Below are positions 49,240 to 59,555 of a DNA stretch of 64,000 bases, piece by piece; the first letter of the stretch is position 1; each line of letters begins with the position of its first letter. The stretch is from Asterias amurensis (lineage: Eukaryota > Echinodermata > Asteroidea > Forcipulatida > Asteriidae), in NCBI RefSeq assembly GCF_032118995.1, contig NC_092650.1, forward strand, positions 18,347,501 through 18,411,500. Reading direction: 5' to 3'. A model generated the notes under the pieces. That model saw only the letters and a program-made list of their open reading frames with translations. It was not told where the DNA came from and ran no database searches. A program made the position numbers and the translations under genes.

Positions 49240-50620
49240 TTTCACTGGCAACGGGTTCTGTTTGACCATTGCCAATTCAGTTGAGCGAGAGGTTGTCTTC
49301 AGCCGACGCACTCTCGGGATCGTGTTGCATCATTCGTCAGCTGATCTACGAATATTAGTCTCCTCCTGCCCTTGCTGTTGTTTCCATCCATGGAATCCCA
49401 AAGAATAAGGGTGCCAACAGCTAGCTCTGGATGTCGGACAGAGTGGCCAGTCAGCCTCATCCTTCGTTCCCTGATTGGGAGATGATTGTCGATGCCCTTG
49501 GAAGGGCATCGTAGGGCTTGGAAGGGCATAAGGTCCTCTTAAATATAGTGCACATCAAGGGCCATCCGTGTATACCATTCTTGTTAAGACACCGTCTAGT
49601 GCTCTTTCTTGATTTGCTATCAGAGTTCCTGTCTTGACTCGATACAGAAGTACAGACTCAACTGTAGCAACGAACAGCGACTCTTGATGATATCGTTGAG
49701 ACCAGCTCTTCACAGATGCTCTTGCCAGGAAGGGCCTTCCGTGCCAAAGCTCTCCTCACTCTTTCTCACTCTTAGTTGATCATATTATGAGGACGCCAAG
49801 GTATTTAAGTTCTTCAATGACCTCTAGGGGAGCTCTAGGGTCTGCCCATCTGAGTTGATTTGTCAACTCAGTGGGCAGACCGTCAATTTGTTGTCTTCTT
49901 CGAGATGAGCTGCAGGCCAACTCGGCTGCACTAGAGCTAACCAGCTGCAAGCGGTTTTTGTGCCTCATCCACTGTGTCTGAGAGGAGAGATGTCGTCAGC
50001 ATAATCAAGGCCTGTAATCACTACAGCTGGCACTCTCCTTCTCCGGCGCTCGGCAAGCGTAGAGCCTAGCTCTTCCTCCCTGCCATTGATAGCAGATCTC
50101 AAAGCAATCCAAGACGAGCATGAACACGAATAATGCTAGTGTGTCCCCCTGCAGAGCTCCAGCCGTGATTTCAAACAGATATGTGGTACCATCTGGGGTG
50201 ACCACCTTAGCCCACAAATTGTTGTAGCTTGCAGTAATTGCCTTTTCTGGACTCCATGCTCGAAGGATCTGAATGAGCTTGCATCGGTGTACGGTGCCAT
50301 TGGCTTTCTTGAAGTCGATGAAGGTAATGACACATGACATGTTCTTGTCACTGACTCCGACCAGTATTTGCCTTAGGGCAAGGATCTGCCCAGTTGTGGT
50401 TCTCTTTGGACGGAAACCATGAGTCAGGATCAGACAGTTGTATGTCTTCATGACAAGATAAGATATAGGCATAGTTATCTGGTGTAGAGAGGTGGCCCGA
50501 TTTGGGTAGTGGTATGATGTTAAGAGTTAAAATCAACTCATTGTGGGTAGATCTCCCAACTTGTTGACTTTGTTCCAGTGGGACATCATGAGTAGCTAGT
50601 GTGCCCAACCACAATCCAGT
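49240..50620 (-). pseudogene. Decayed LINE reverse transcriptase, C-terminal half
   Basis: Minus-strand fragments in changing frames match the order of a non-LTR retrotransposon ORF2. Around 50,540 is a segment with IIPLPKSGHL. From 50,415 down to 50,100 are HGFRPKRTTTGQILALRQI, then CVITFIDFKKANGTVHR (the first catalytic Asp motif) and TAGALQGDTLALFVFMLVLD. The YADD catalytic box is encoded at 50,003-49,992. A later piece near 49,870-49,790 ends ELKYLGVLI. The C-terminal RRMRLTGHSVRHPELAVGT segment lies near 49,470-49,400. Several frameshifts and stops make it inactive. The N-terminal endonuclease is missing. It lies inside the fold-back element, with the inverted arms on both sides. The family is not certain; an RTE/L2-like clade is plausible. 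Confidence 0.8.
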
Positions 50621-50689
50621 CAATTTAAGTCATCGTCCCCCCCCCCCCCCTCATTCTTGAATTTGGTAGTAGCTTCGCATACTGTGGAT

Positions 50690-50935
50690 CTTGGTAGATG
50701 CCTCAGTAGGTGCCAAATTGCTAGCCTCGACATATTTCGAGCTCTCTTTAGAGAAATGCAGTGCCTTTTCAGCAGCATGGATGATCTTCCTTTGGGCTTT
50801 CCACCATGAAATTATCAGCCATTTTTGACAGTCATGCCCAACAGCGATCCATGCGACGAACAACACCCTTCCAGGAAGTATTTGTTGATATATGGGTGTT
50901 TTTACTAAATGACCAAGAAGCCATTGCAGCATCCC
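50690..50935 (-). pseudogene. Unidentified coding-like fragment, inverted relative to 51,140-51,300
   Basis: On the minus strand this reads ...AAAATGGCTGATAATTTCATG and continues similar to the plus-strand segment 51,160-51,270, with about 75% identity by eye over 100 bp. The frame is broken by stops. It forms an inner inverted pair within the fold-back core. The protein family was not recognised. Confidence 0.45.
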
Positions 50936-51133
50936 TTGTCCAATGACACTGTGCTTGTTGGAATGACACCAACATGTTTAGTGCTACCTTTCACAATGCA
51001 TATATTATAAGGCAGATCCTTATTCTTCATGCCAAAGCCGAAACAAAATAAAAATCGCATGTGGAACATCCGGAAGGAGGAGCTTGGCCCTTCTGTGTGC
51101 TCAAGCACTTTGGGGTGTGACACGACACCAAGG

Positions 51134-51300
51134 CTGTATGGCATTGGAAAGCAAGTAGGCCTGTCCCCAAGATCCGTACCAATGAGTGGTCAAAAGTGGC
51201 TGATACTTTCATGATTGAAAGCGCAAAGACAGAGGACATCATCCATGCTTGTGAAAAGACCCTTGCGTTCCTCTTAAGTGTGATCAAGAAACTGGTCTGA
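51134..51300 (+). pseudogene. Unidentified coding-like fragment (plus strand) in the fold-back core
   Basis: An open plus-strand frame reads RPVPKIRTNEWSKVADTFMI followed by ESAKTEDIIHACEKTLAFLL and stops with TGA at about 51,298-51,300. Its diverged inverted relative at 50,690-50,935 suggests it was part of an element's own coding sequence or of captured host DNA. I do not recognise the family. Confidence 0.4.
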
Positions 51301-51319
51301 ACAAACGCTGATTCATGAA

Positions 51320-52400
51320 CTTCTATACACGGGTATAAACACCATTTTGAACATGCTAGCCCTCTTTGTTTTAACGATATGTTTTTTACTTTCAGCTAAT
51401 GACGGAAAATCATTAACATAAAAATTTGCAAATTTGAAGGCTTTTCGACACTTGTGACAGGTTAATCCTTCCTTCACTGGATTCCTTGATCATGAAAACA
51501 CGGGTATATACACCATTTTGAGCATGCTAGCCCTCTTTGATGTCAAGATATGCATGTTTTGCCACTAATGACAGAAACTAATTAACATAATTATGCAAAT
51601 TTGAAGGCTTTTCGACACTTTTGAAAGGTTATTTATTTCTTCACTTGACTCCATGACCACGAAAACATGGGAATAGACACCATTGTGAGTATGCAGCCCT
51701 CTTTGTTACCGATATATGCATGTTTTGCCACTAATGGCAGAAACTAATTAACATAATTATGCAAATTGGAAGGCTTTCCAGCGCTTTTTAAAGGTTATTC
51801 CTTTCTTCATTGGACTCCTTGACCATGAAAACATGGGTAAAAACACCATTTTGAGCAAGCTAGCCCTCTTTGTTGTCAAGATATGCATGGTTTTTCATTT
51901 TCAGCTAATGGCGGAAACTAATTAACACAATTATGCAAATTTGAAGACTTTTAGTCACTTATTAAAGGTTATCCCATTCTTCATTGGACTCTTTGACCAT
52001 GAAAACATGGGTATAGACACCATTTTGAGCATGCTAGCCCTCTTTGTTGTCAAGATATGCATGGTTTTTCATTTTCAGCTAATGGCGGAAACTAATTAAC
52101 ACAATTATGCAAATTTGAGGCCTTTTTGTCACTTTTTAAAGATTACTCCTTTCTTCATTGGACTCCTTGACCATGAAAACATGGGTACAGACACCATTTT
52201 GAGCATGCTAGCCCTCTTTGTTATCGAGATATGCACGTTTTTTTCATTTTCAGCTAATGGCGGAAACTAATTAACATAATTATGCAAATTCGACGGCTTT
52301 CCGCCACTTGGATTTTGGAGGACTTTTGATATGTTAAACTTGGGTGTTTATGGAACCCATAACCATTGAAATCAATTCTGTTGCAATTTTTTCCAGAGAT
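51320..52400 (-). repeat. Tandem ~175-bp repeats, right arm of the fold-back element
   Basis: The same unit as in the left arm, inverted. The motif TTTTCAGCTAATGGCGGAAA or a variant recurs near 51,395, 51,560, 51,730, 51,900, 52,076 and 52,248, with spacings of about 165-176 bp. The outer units are best preserved, mirroring the left arm. Confidence 0.9.
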
Positions 52401-52562
52401 TGACTGGACTATTAAAGGAAGGCGCTGGGGACGAGCGAACACTGGATGAGCACACCGGGGTCGACCCAGGGAAGCTATTCAAAGAGACCGCTTGGTGGCG
52501 CTTTTCAAAGAGTGTAATTGTCGCTTGATGGTCATGATTGACGTGGTTCTAAGAAAGTCACT

Positions 52563-52940
52563 TTAAGGCAGTGGACACTATTGGTAATTACTCAAAGTAA
52601 TTAGTATATTAAAACCTTACTTTGTAACGAGAAATGGGGAGAGTTTGGTAGTTTAAATCATTTTGAGAAACGGCTCCATCTGAAGAGAGGTTGTTTTCGA
52701 GAAAGAAGTAATTTTCCACAAATTTGATTTTGAGACCTCAGATTTAGAATTTGAGGTCTCGAACTCAAGCATTTAAAAGTGCACAACTTCGTATATTTTT
52801 TTTTTCATTATTGTCTCGCAACTTCGACGACTAATTTTGAGCTCAAGTTTTCACAGGTTTGTTATTTTGTGCATATGTTTAGATACACCAAGTGAGAAGA
52901 CTGGTCTTTGACATTACCAATATTGTTCAGTGTTTATAAG
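52563..52940 (+). mobile_element. TTAA MITE family A, copy A9
   Basis: Begins TTAAGGCAGTGGACACTATT. The right end is decayed (TATTGTTCAGTGTTTATAA). It lies 120 bp beyond the fold-back element. Confidence 0.85.
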
Positions 52941-53954
52941 ATAATTTTTGTTTACAAAGAAGCCGCCCCAATGGAAAGTTGCCTCGAATCTGAAAGCATT
53001 TCATGGGGAAATTATCAAGGGAAAGAACAAAACATTTACAGCTTTATCTCCGGGCATCAAGTTTCATGGGGCTGGGCAGAATGTTAACTTCATCATACAT
53101 TAAATTTGACGGGGAAAAAATTGTGATTAACATGTTATGGGAGGTTGTTTTTTCCATGAAAATAAGGTGAATTAAACACAAACATTCTGGACAAAAATAA
53201 TGTTTTGTTCAATCAACAAAAAACAATTTCATCTGCGGGACGAGGGTGGGGCCATGGGCGTCAATAAGGGGATGGACTTCACGTTTGGTAATGGCATGGA
53301 AGGCCATTTTTGAATGAGTATTTGGGTAGACATGTTTGAACATGTAGTTTGGGCAGCCATTATTGGACGTGCAGTTGGGGAACAATTGTTGAACGTGTAG
53401 TTAGAGGAGCGGGCCTGGCCCCTGGCAAAAAAAAGACTTCGCGTTCCTCACTTCCATGCTCCCTCTTTAATAGATTTGGCCCCCCCCCCCCCACCCACTT
53501 AAAATGTATTGTCTGGATCCACCACCCTTTACGGTGTTGGTGATGATTGGGATGAAACGCCGTCTTGGAATCAAAGATAATAATGAATACGAAGCTATTA
53601 TTGAGTTGTTATTTTGGATACAATATTAAATCAATAGCAACAAAATTGTGCCTCATAGTAGAAAAAATATGGGGCACATCACCCCTCAGACTCCCCAGAT
53701 TGCACCAGAGAGCATACGGCCTCAAATTTCCCCTGGCCCTAAAGCGGGCCCGGACCACACGCCGTAAATGTTATGACTAACGATGTTCCCCAATCTTTCA
53801 AAACAAATTGACGCCCACGGGCGGTGCAGAAACGCCGCGGTGTAAACTGCTTAAACGTTTTTTTACCTTATAGTATAACATGTGCTGGCAGCACAGAATG
53901 TGTTAATTTCACACGAAGGCGCCATCATGCACCAAAGGCTCAGTGATCTGTACA

Positions 53955-54341
53955 TTAAAGGCAGTGGACACATATTGGTAACTACTCAAAATAATTATTA
54001 GCATAAAACCTTACTTGGTAACGAGTAATGGGGAGAGGTTGATGGTATAAAACATTGTGAGAAATGGCTCCCTCTGAAGTGAGGTAGTTTTCGAGAAAGA
54101 AGTAATTTTCCACGAATTTGATTTCGAGACCTCAAGTTTAGAATTTGAGGTCTCGAAATCAAGCATAATATTATGAAAGCACACAACTTCGTGTGACAAG
54201 GGTGTTTTTTTCTTTCATTATTATCTCGCAACTTCGACGACCGAGTGAGCTCAAATTTTCACAGGTTTGTTATATATGTTGAGATACATCAAGTGAGAAG
54301 ACTGGTCTTTGACAACTACCAAAGGTGTACATTGTCTTTAA
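53955..54341 (+). mobile_element. TTAA MITE family A, copy A10
   Basis: A full copy. Its right-hand TTAA (54,338-54,341) is also the left-hand TTAA of element M, so the two elements abut. Confidence 0.9.
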
Positions 54342-54700
54342 AGATGCTATGTCAGATTTTTGGCCCCAAACATTAAAAAAATAGATTTTTTTGAGTGAAT
54401 GGTATTTCAACACCCGCTCTAACGATAAAAAGTTTAACTTTTACTTTTAATGGTCAGGAACCATGACAAAAGCTTAAAACGTTTCTTATAAAACACATTA
54501 GAATAGGTCACGTGATATTTTGTCGGGATCCCGACACAAATTTTGAGCACTTTATTTCACTGCTACTATTTGGCGGACTTTTTCGAGCAATGGCTCAAAT
54601 GAAAGCTTGTAACTTTCTCGACCCCCATCAAAATACCTATTGAGTTTTAAATCAAAAATTGTTGGTCAAATCGGCAAAAAATCTGACATAGAATCTTTAA
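54338..54700. mobile_element. TTAA MITE family M
   Basis: Flanked by TTAA at 54,338 and 54,697, with inverted termini AGATGCTATGTCAGATTTTT and AAAATCTGACATAGAATCT. It shares its left TTAA with A10 and ends at the Penelope-like fragment. Confidence 0.82.
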
Positions 54701-54971
54701 ACTGGTCACCTCTCCTTGTCCGCCGTAAAGTATACCTCTGGGAAACCGGCCGCAACATCTCAACAAGAATCAAGGAGCACAAAGTACACGGAATACTGGG
54801 ACATCTCAACAAATCAGCCATCATCAAACATTCACACGAACACGACCACATCATCGATTTAAATCAAGCCAAACTCATCGCTCCTGTACAGTCCTGGCAC
54901 CAACGCAGAGTCAGGGAGGCCATCGAGATGGGAGGCACACATCACACAGTTCCACACGACATCGGTTTCAA
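54695..54971 (+). pseudogene. Penelope-like element, GIY-YIG endonuclease fragment
   Basis: An open plus-strand frame reads VRRKVYLWETGRNISTRIKE, then HSHEHDHIIDLNQAKLIAPV and WHQRRVREAIEMG. This is the GIY-YIG endonuclease of Penelope-like retroelements (PLEs), where [VI]-Y-[IV]-G-x-T-x-R-x-x-x-x-R-x-x-E-H, a D-H-x-I-D-[WL] segment and an R-R-[VI]-x-E-A-I helix are typical. The first Tyr is kept, but the expected Gly after YL/YI is Trp, so the active site is probably damaged. The reverse transcriptase that should precede it is absent: a TTAA MITE (M) abuts the fragment on the left. On the right the reading frame breaks off at HDIGF, where MITE A11 begins, and appears to resume at about 56,453. 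Confidence 0.75.
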
Positions 54972-55363
54972 ATACACTGGACACTATTGGTAGTTGTCAA
55001 AGACCAGTCTTCTCACTTGGTGTATCTCAACATAATTTACATAAAACAACAAACCTGTGAAAATTTGAGCTAAATAATTGGTCGTCGAAGTTGCGAGATA
55101 ATAATGAAAGAAGAAAAAAAAAAAACTTGTCACACGAAGTTGTGTGCTTTCAGATGCAAGTTGATTTCGAGACCTCATCTAATTCTGATGTCTCGAAATC
55201 AAATTTGTGGAAAATTACTTCTTTCTCGAAAACTACGTTACTTCAGAGGGAGCCGTTTCTCACAGCGTTTTACACTATCAACCTCTCCCCATTACTCGTT
55301 ACCAAGTAAGGTTTTATGCTAATAAATATTTTGAGTAATTACCAATAGTGTCCGCTGCCTTTA
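54972..55363 (-). mobile_element. TTAA MITE family A, copy A11, inside the Penelope-like element
   Basis: An inverted copy (ACTGGACACTATTGG at the left, AGTGTCCGCTGCCTTTA at the right). It interrupts the PLE reading frame after HDIGF. Confidence 0.88.
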
Positions 55364-56452
55364 TGCCGTGTTCGCACTGGATTAATATTTTGGGTAACTT
55401 AAAGGAACACGTTGCCTTGGATCGGACGAGTTGGTCAAAACAAAAGCGTTTGTAACCGTTTTTTATAAAATGCATATGGTTGGAAAGATGTTTTAAAAGT
55501 AGAACACAATGATCCACACAAGTTTGCCTCGAAATTGCGTGGTTTTCCTTCTACTGTGCGAACTAACATGGTCGGCCATTTATGGGAGTCAAAATTTTGA
55601 CCCCCCATAAATGGCCGACGTGTTAGTCGACGAGGTAAAAGGAAAACCACGCAATTTCGAGGCATGTTTGTGTGGATCATTGTATTCTACTTTTACAACA
55701 TCTTTCTACCCATATGCATTTTATAAAAAACGGTTACAAACGCTTTTCAAAGACCAACTCGACCGATCCAAGGCAACGTGTTCCTTTAACCATAACGCTG
55801 GGTAACATTCCGACGGGTTAACTTTCCCACCGTCCACACTTGACTAGGGTAAACTTTTACCAAGACCGTGGGTAAACTTACCGACCGAGCTGGCCCCCTG
55901 CGTATCATTTTGACAGCACTTTATAAATATTATTTCGGTTTTCGGCTCGATCTTTCGCAATTATTGTTAGTCAAACAATTCGATATTAAATTCAAATTTG
56001 ATTCAAAAATAGGCATTTGCCTATTACTGCTTTACAAATCGCCATCATATTAAACTTGTGATCGCAACTTCTGAACGGGTCATTTCTCGAACTTATAACC
56101 CCGTGTACGGGGAAATTATTCCGCGTTTTTCAGCTTTTTTGCGTCATTGAATAGTTCGATAATCATGAGAATTTTATTCTTCCATGACAAAACATGTCAG
56201 CTTCTTCGGGTCACGAACGGATGGGAGATTTAACCGAGTCGTCGCGTCCGCATTGAACTTTCTGGCTTGGTTAATTAAACTGACCTGGTCAATCTTCCTG
56301 GGCACCTTTGGCTCCGTTAAACTACCCATTCGGGTCGGGAAAGTTACCTGGGAGGAAAACTTCCTAGGCTGTTCGCATTGGACTTAAAATGGGTTAGTCA
56401 CCCATTGGCTTGGTTAGTTTACCCATGAATTAAGTCCAATGCGAACAGGGCT
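55364..56452. mobile_element. Inverted-repeat element L, containing C3
   Basis: The left end, GCCGTGTTCGCACTGGATTAA, is inverted relative to the right end, TTAAGTCCAATGCGAACAGGG. Further repeats of GGGTAAACTTACC type lie inside. It sits within the broken Penelope-like element and was itself hit by MITE C3. Confidence 0.65.
55399..55789. mobile_element. TTAA MITE family C, copy C3, nested in element L
   Basis: A full palindromic copy; TTAA at 55,399 and 55,786. Open frames reading VDEVKGKPRNFEACLCGS on its arm recur in other copies and are not genes. Confidence 0.93.
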
Positions 56453-56800
56453 TTAGTTAACGACATCTGGTCACCCATCCTCAAGCCAACCCTTCCAGCA
56501 CCAGCTAACCACAAGGATGTCACACTCCAACAAACACACATCCAGCCACTGCAACCATACATCACTCTCTAAATTCAAAAGAGTGAAAACTAAGGCACTC
56601 TTTGAAGAGCCATATATGGAGGGACAACTCTATTCGGCTTTCTCCAGACGACGATCAGAGCATGATCGAAGCGTCGAGTTGAAACCAACGGTTCTCTTCA
56701 GAACCACCCCTAACTCATTAGAGATAGTCATATTATGGTGTTACCGCAAACCTTTCTATATCCCTTTTCGAGTGGACTTCCACTAATTTGAGAATGAAGT
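56453..56800 (+). pseudogene. Penelope-like element, C-terminal end and 3' tail
   Basis: From 56,453 an open frame reads VNDIWSPILKPTLPAPANHK and continues to LQPYITL followed by a stop near 56,570. This fits the region after GIY-YIG in PLEs and would continue the frame that stops at 54,971 once about 1.48 kb of nested insertions is set aside. The tail that follows contains a hairpin at 56,647-56,675 (GACG...CGTC outer stem, CGATCA/TGATCG inner stem), a stem-loop at 56,690-56,705, and a TACCGCAAACCTTTCTATAT block that recurs at about 57,549-57,567. Confidence 0.6.
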
Positions 56801-57009
56801 TTGCATGTTTTTGGTTGATTTTTTTCACTCTGTCCTGTGGTAAAACCCCTCTAAAAGAGTGACATAACCACCACTCTTTTTAAAGAGCCATTTGAGCATT
56901 TTGAGGGACCACTCGAAATGTAAAGAGTGGTGTTTCACCCTTTTACTTTAGATAGAGAGCGTGCATCACCGCCCAAGAACAGTCTCGATCCTTCCCGCCC
57001 AAAATGCTT

Positions 57010-57150
57010 GCAGCGCTACTTAAGCTCCACCACCGCCAGCAGTCCAGCATTCTCCTGAAGACGAGCAGAGTATACTGTTCGAAAAGTCGAGACCAAACCG
57101 GCTCTTTTCAGAGCCAACACTCACCCTAAGGGATTCACACATGGTTGTAC
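57010..57150 (+). repeat. Second copy of the Penelope-like tail
   Basis: It repeats the hairpin plus stem-loop arrangement of 56,640-56,706: GAC-GAGCAG...CTGTTC-GAAAA-GTC at 57,060-57,088, then GGCTCTTTTCAGAGCC at 57,100-57,115. It begins CTGAAGA and has GAAA after the hairpin, which is reminiscent of, but not a clean match to, a hammerhead ribozyme core. PLEs are known to carry hammerhead motifs in their terminal repeats. Confidence 0.55.
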
Positions 57151-57479
57151 TGGCAAGTTTACTAATTTATTGTTTCTACTTATGTAATAAGGTGTTTGCC
57201 ATGGAAGGGCCGTCCTATATTTCCTAAACACTGAGATGTGATTCAAATCAGTGTCTATTCACAAAATAATACTGTAGCATGGAGGAATTTATTCCTCCAT
57301 GATCAAACTGACCCATAATGTTTGGTCAAAATGACGCAAAGATGAGTTAAAATCCCATTTTAACCACTTTCCAGGTCATGCTGAACCAGAGATGTCATAG
57401 TAGCCCCTGGCCCAGAAATGGCTCAGTGGCCCAAATGTAGGGGAGCAGTGAAAAACAGCTCTCTTCTAATCAGCTCTAG

Positions 57480-57600
57480 AGTTGAAACCAACGTACGCGC
57501 GCGCCAGTTCTTTTTCAGAACCACATTAGACTACAGTAACTCCCGGTACCGCAAACCTTTCCATATCGTATTTCCATCATGCAAAGTTTCAAATCTTACG
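57480..57600 (+). repeat. Third, interrupted copy of the Penelope-like tail
   Basis: It shares GTTGAAACCAAC, then a GTTCTTTTTCAGAAC stem-loop (about 57,507-57,521) and the ACCGCAAACCTTTCCATAT block with 56,680-56,765. A CG-alternating insert (TACGCGCGCGC) separates the first two parts. Confidence 0.5.
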
Positions 57601-57604
57601 TAAA

Positions 57605-58396
57605 ATGATTAAACAAATTGTACTAAAATAATTATATAATGCTCGTGACATTGAATAAGAATGTAATTGATGACTCATCATTAAAAACCGTAATGATAAA
57701 AGTGGTTGATGGGCGGAATTTTTTAGTGTGTGCCGACGTGACTGCGAAACTAAAAGGGCGCCCTCTTTTGACTACAGTTATGAAGACGTCACCGGGTGGC
57801 CCCATTTAATCACGTGACATATCTTGGGTTGGTAGCCATTCTCTTACTGTTCCGTAATTTCTGTATTTTGGAACAAGTGACTATAGTTTTTGAGACTCAA
57901 AAGTTCAAGGTATTTTCACAGTAATATGAATGTCATTCTCTGGTAAGTACCATTTCAATCATTAAGTTTACATTCTGTTTTAGTTTGGGGGGTTGTTGAT
58001 TTCGGGGGAAAGGGATATTTTAGACGGAAAACTAACGTAGTTGTGCTGACAACGAACTAGTTGTTTTGAAACGAAACGGAAATAAGTCGGGCAGGTAAAA
58101 TGCATTGACACAGTGCTGTGCAATGTCATGCAATGTCATGTGACGACGTTTGTTTCCAAGTGGGTTACTTTTTAAAAACTTTTTATCTACTGATTCAATT
58201 AGTCGTGAATGATTGATTGGTATTTGATTTTGAATCATTTTGATTTGATTGAATGATTGGCAAAATTAATGTGGCAGTGGACAGGTGTGGATACTCAATA
58301 TTGCTTGTGCACGATTCGACTGCACTGCACCCACACTCATTGGACATTGGCTGGTGGTGACACCAAATGACTACATTGTACATTGTAACATAGCCT
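57605..58396. other. Stretch between Penelope-like tail and element R
   Basis: No gene recognised. A CACGTGAC box at about 57,813 precedes ATGAATGTCATTCTCTG|GTAAGT (57,928-57,950), which could be a promoter and a first exon with donor site of a gene to the right, but no downstream exon is visible. Confidence 0.25.
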
Positions 58397-58456
58397 GGTA
58401 CTACATAGTTGCGATAACGTAACCCTCCTCCCAACGGCCCCAGGCTGGAGGGTTAC

Positions 58457-59166
58457 TAGCCTTGCTCAAGGCAGTCGCATTATTCTCTCCGAAAAGACGC
58501 AGCTGTAAACCCACCCGCCGTATACCCTGTGCATGGTGTGTGCGATCACACCGAATGACCCACCCGTATACACACTGTCACATCGCACGAATACTGTTCA
58601 CACAAGTCATCGCACTCGTACACCACTAACCGCATGCGGAGGCCGTCAGGCCGACAGCCTTGTCGGGTCTGTATCTTCCCGTTTTAATGTGTTGTATTGA
58701 AAAAATTCCAATAGTGGACGAAATTGGGGGGGCTCTAGGATATGCTAGTATGCAGCTCATGAATATGTATATCGTTCGTCAGACCTATCAGACAACACAG
58801 GATGTGAGGCAAATGAATTATTCATTTTGACGTCCAATCACACACGCCTATCATGCTCGCTGAGCGTCCGTGGTGGTGGTGTGTGATGATGTAGACATGT
58901 CTCATCTTTCGCGGGCATTATGGTAATGAGCTGACCGTGGGAACTCTTCGCTTATTATAGTAATGAGGTCAGTGGCTTCAACACAGACCCTACAAGGCTG
59001 TCGGCCTGACGGCCTACGCATGCGGATAGTGTACGGGGGCATCGTGTCGTGCAATGTTACGCACAGTGAATACGGGTGGGTTTTACGCACAGTGAATACG
59101 AGTGGGCTTTTATACAGCGGCTGTCTTTTTTCGGAGTGAATAATTCGACTGCCTTGAGCAAGGCTA
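58457..59166. mobile_element. Inverted-repeat element S nested in R, 9-bp target duplication
   Basis: Ends TAGCCTTGCTCAAGGCAG and CTGCCTTGAGCAAGGCTA are inverted, with GAGGGTTAC on both sides (58,448-58,456 and 59,167-59,175). The arms run to about 58,680 and from about 58,985 (GTCAGGCCGACAGCCTTG and its complement). Confidence 0.88.
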
Positions 59167-59431
59167 GAGGGTTACGAGATTCTTTTGAGTGGAAACGGTT
59201 GATCTGGTCCAACACGTACAATTTCGACAGCTAGTCACCAGATTTGCCCCATTTTTACCACTTTCACAAATCATGACACAAATTCTGAGGGTACGAACTT
59301 AATCCGCAATGTCTAATGCAGCCTGCCATAATACTCAAAACACCATTTTAGGAAATATTTTGAAGAAAAAAGGACAAAAACTTTCCAGATCCCGGAGCGA
59401 AATCCCAGGTTCATATTTTGAACCTGTCGCA

Positions 59432-59555
59432 TAGCCTTGCTCAAGGCAGAGTCGCATTATTCACTCCGTAAAGACGCCGCTGTAAACCCACCCGTATACC
59501 CTGTGCGTGGTGAGTGCGATCATACCGCATGACCCACCTGTATGCACACTGTCAC
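59432..59555 (+). mobile_element. Solo left arm of element S
   Basis: TAGCCTTGCTCAAGGCAGAG through CACTGTCACATCG is a direct, slightly diverged copy of 58,457-58,590, lying at the turning point of the inner arms of R. Confidence 0.8.

Larger units (their letters stand above)
48299..52440. mobile_element. Fold-back element with tandem-repeat inverted arms and captured retroelement core
   Basis: The outer ends are mutually inverted: the left reads ...CCCAGCGCCTTTGG... near 48,309 and the right reads ...AAGGCGCTGGGG near 52,417-52,430. The match continues inward through a TTGCAATTTTTTCCAG-type block and a block related to 'slightly different' ~175-bp repeats. The left arm (about 48,350-49,215) holds four to five repeats; the right arm (about 51,320-52,400) holds about six in opposite orientation. 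Fold-back transposons, such as sea-urchin TU elements and Drosophila FB, have exactly this form: long inverted termini built of tandem subrepeats. The centre carries LINE reverse transcriptase sequence and a second inverted pair. No clean target duplication was found and no transposase is visible, so it is non-autonomous or dead. Confidence 0.75.
52441..54694. other. Interval between the fold-back and Penelope-like elements
   Basis: It contains MITEs A9, A10 and M (listed separately). The stretch 52,945-53,950 holds only a C run at 53,480-53,493 and short open frames with no recognised domain. Confidence 0.5.

Noticed and set aside
54011..54231. Recurring peptides of the type ERKKHPCHTKLCAF and EVSKSNSWKI
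   Set aside because: They recur wherever MITE family A lies, on either strand, and are translations of the repeat, not genes.
56517..56786. Histone gene 3' end, suggested by the stem-loop
   Set aside because: No histone coding sequence lies upstream in any frame, no purine-rich downstream element is present, and the motif recurs with other Penelope-like tail blocks.
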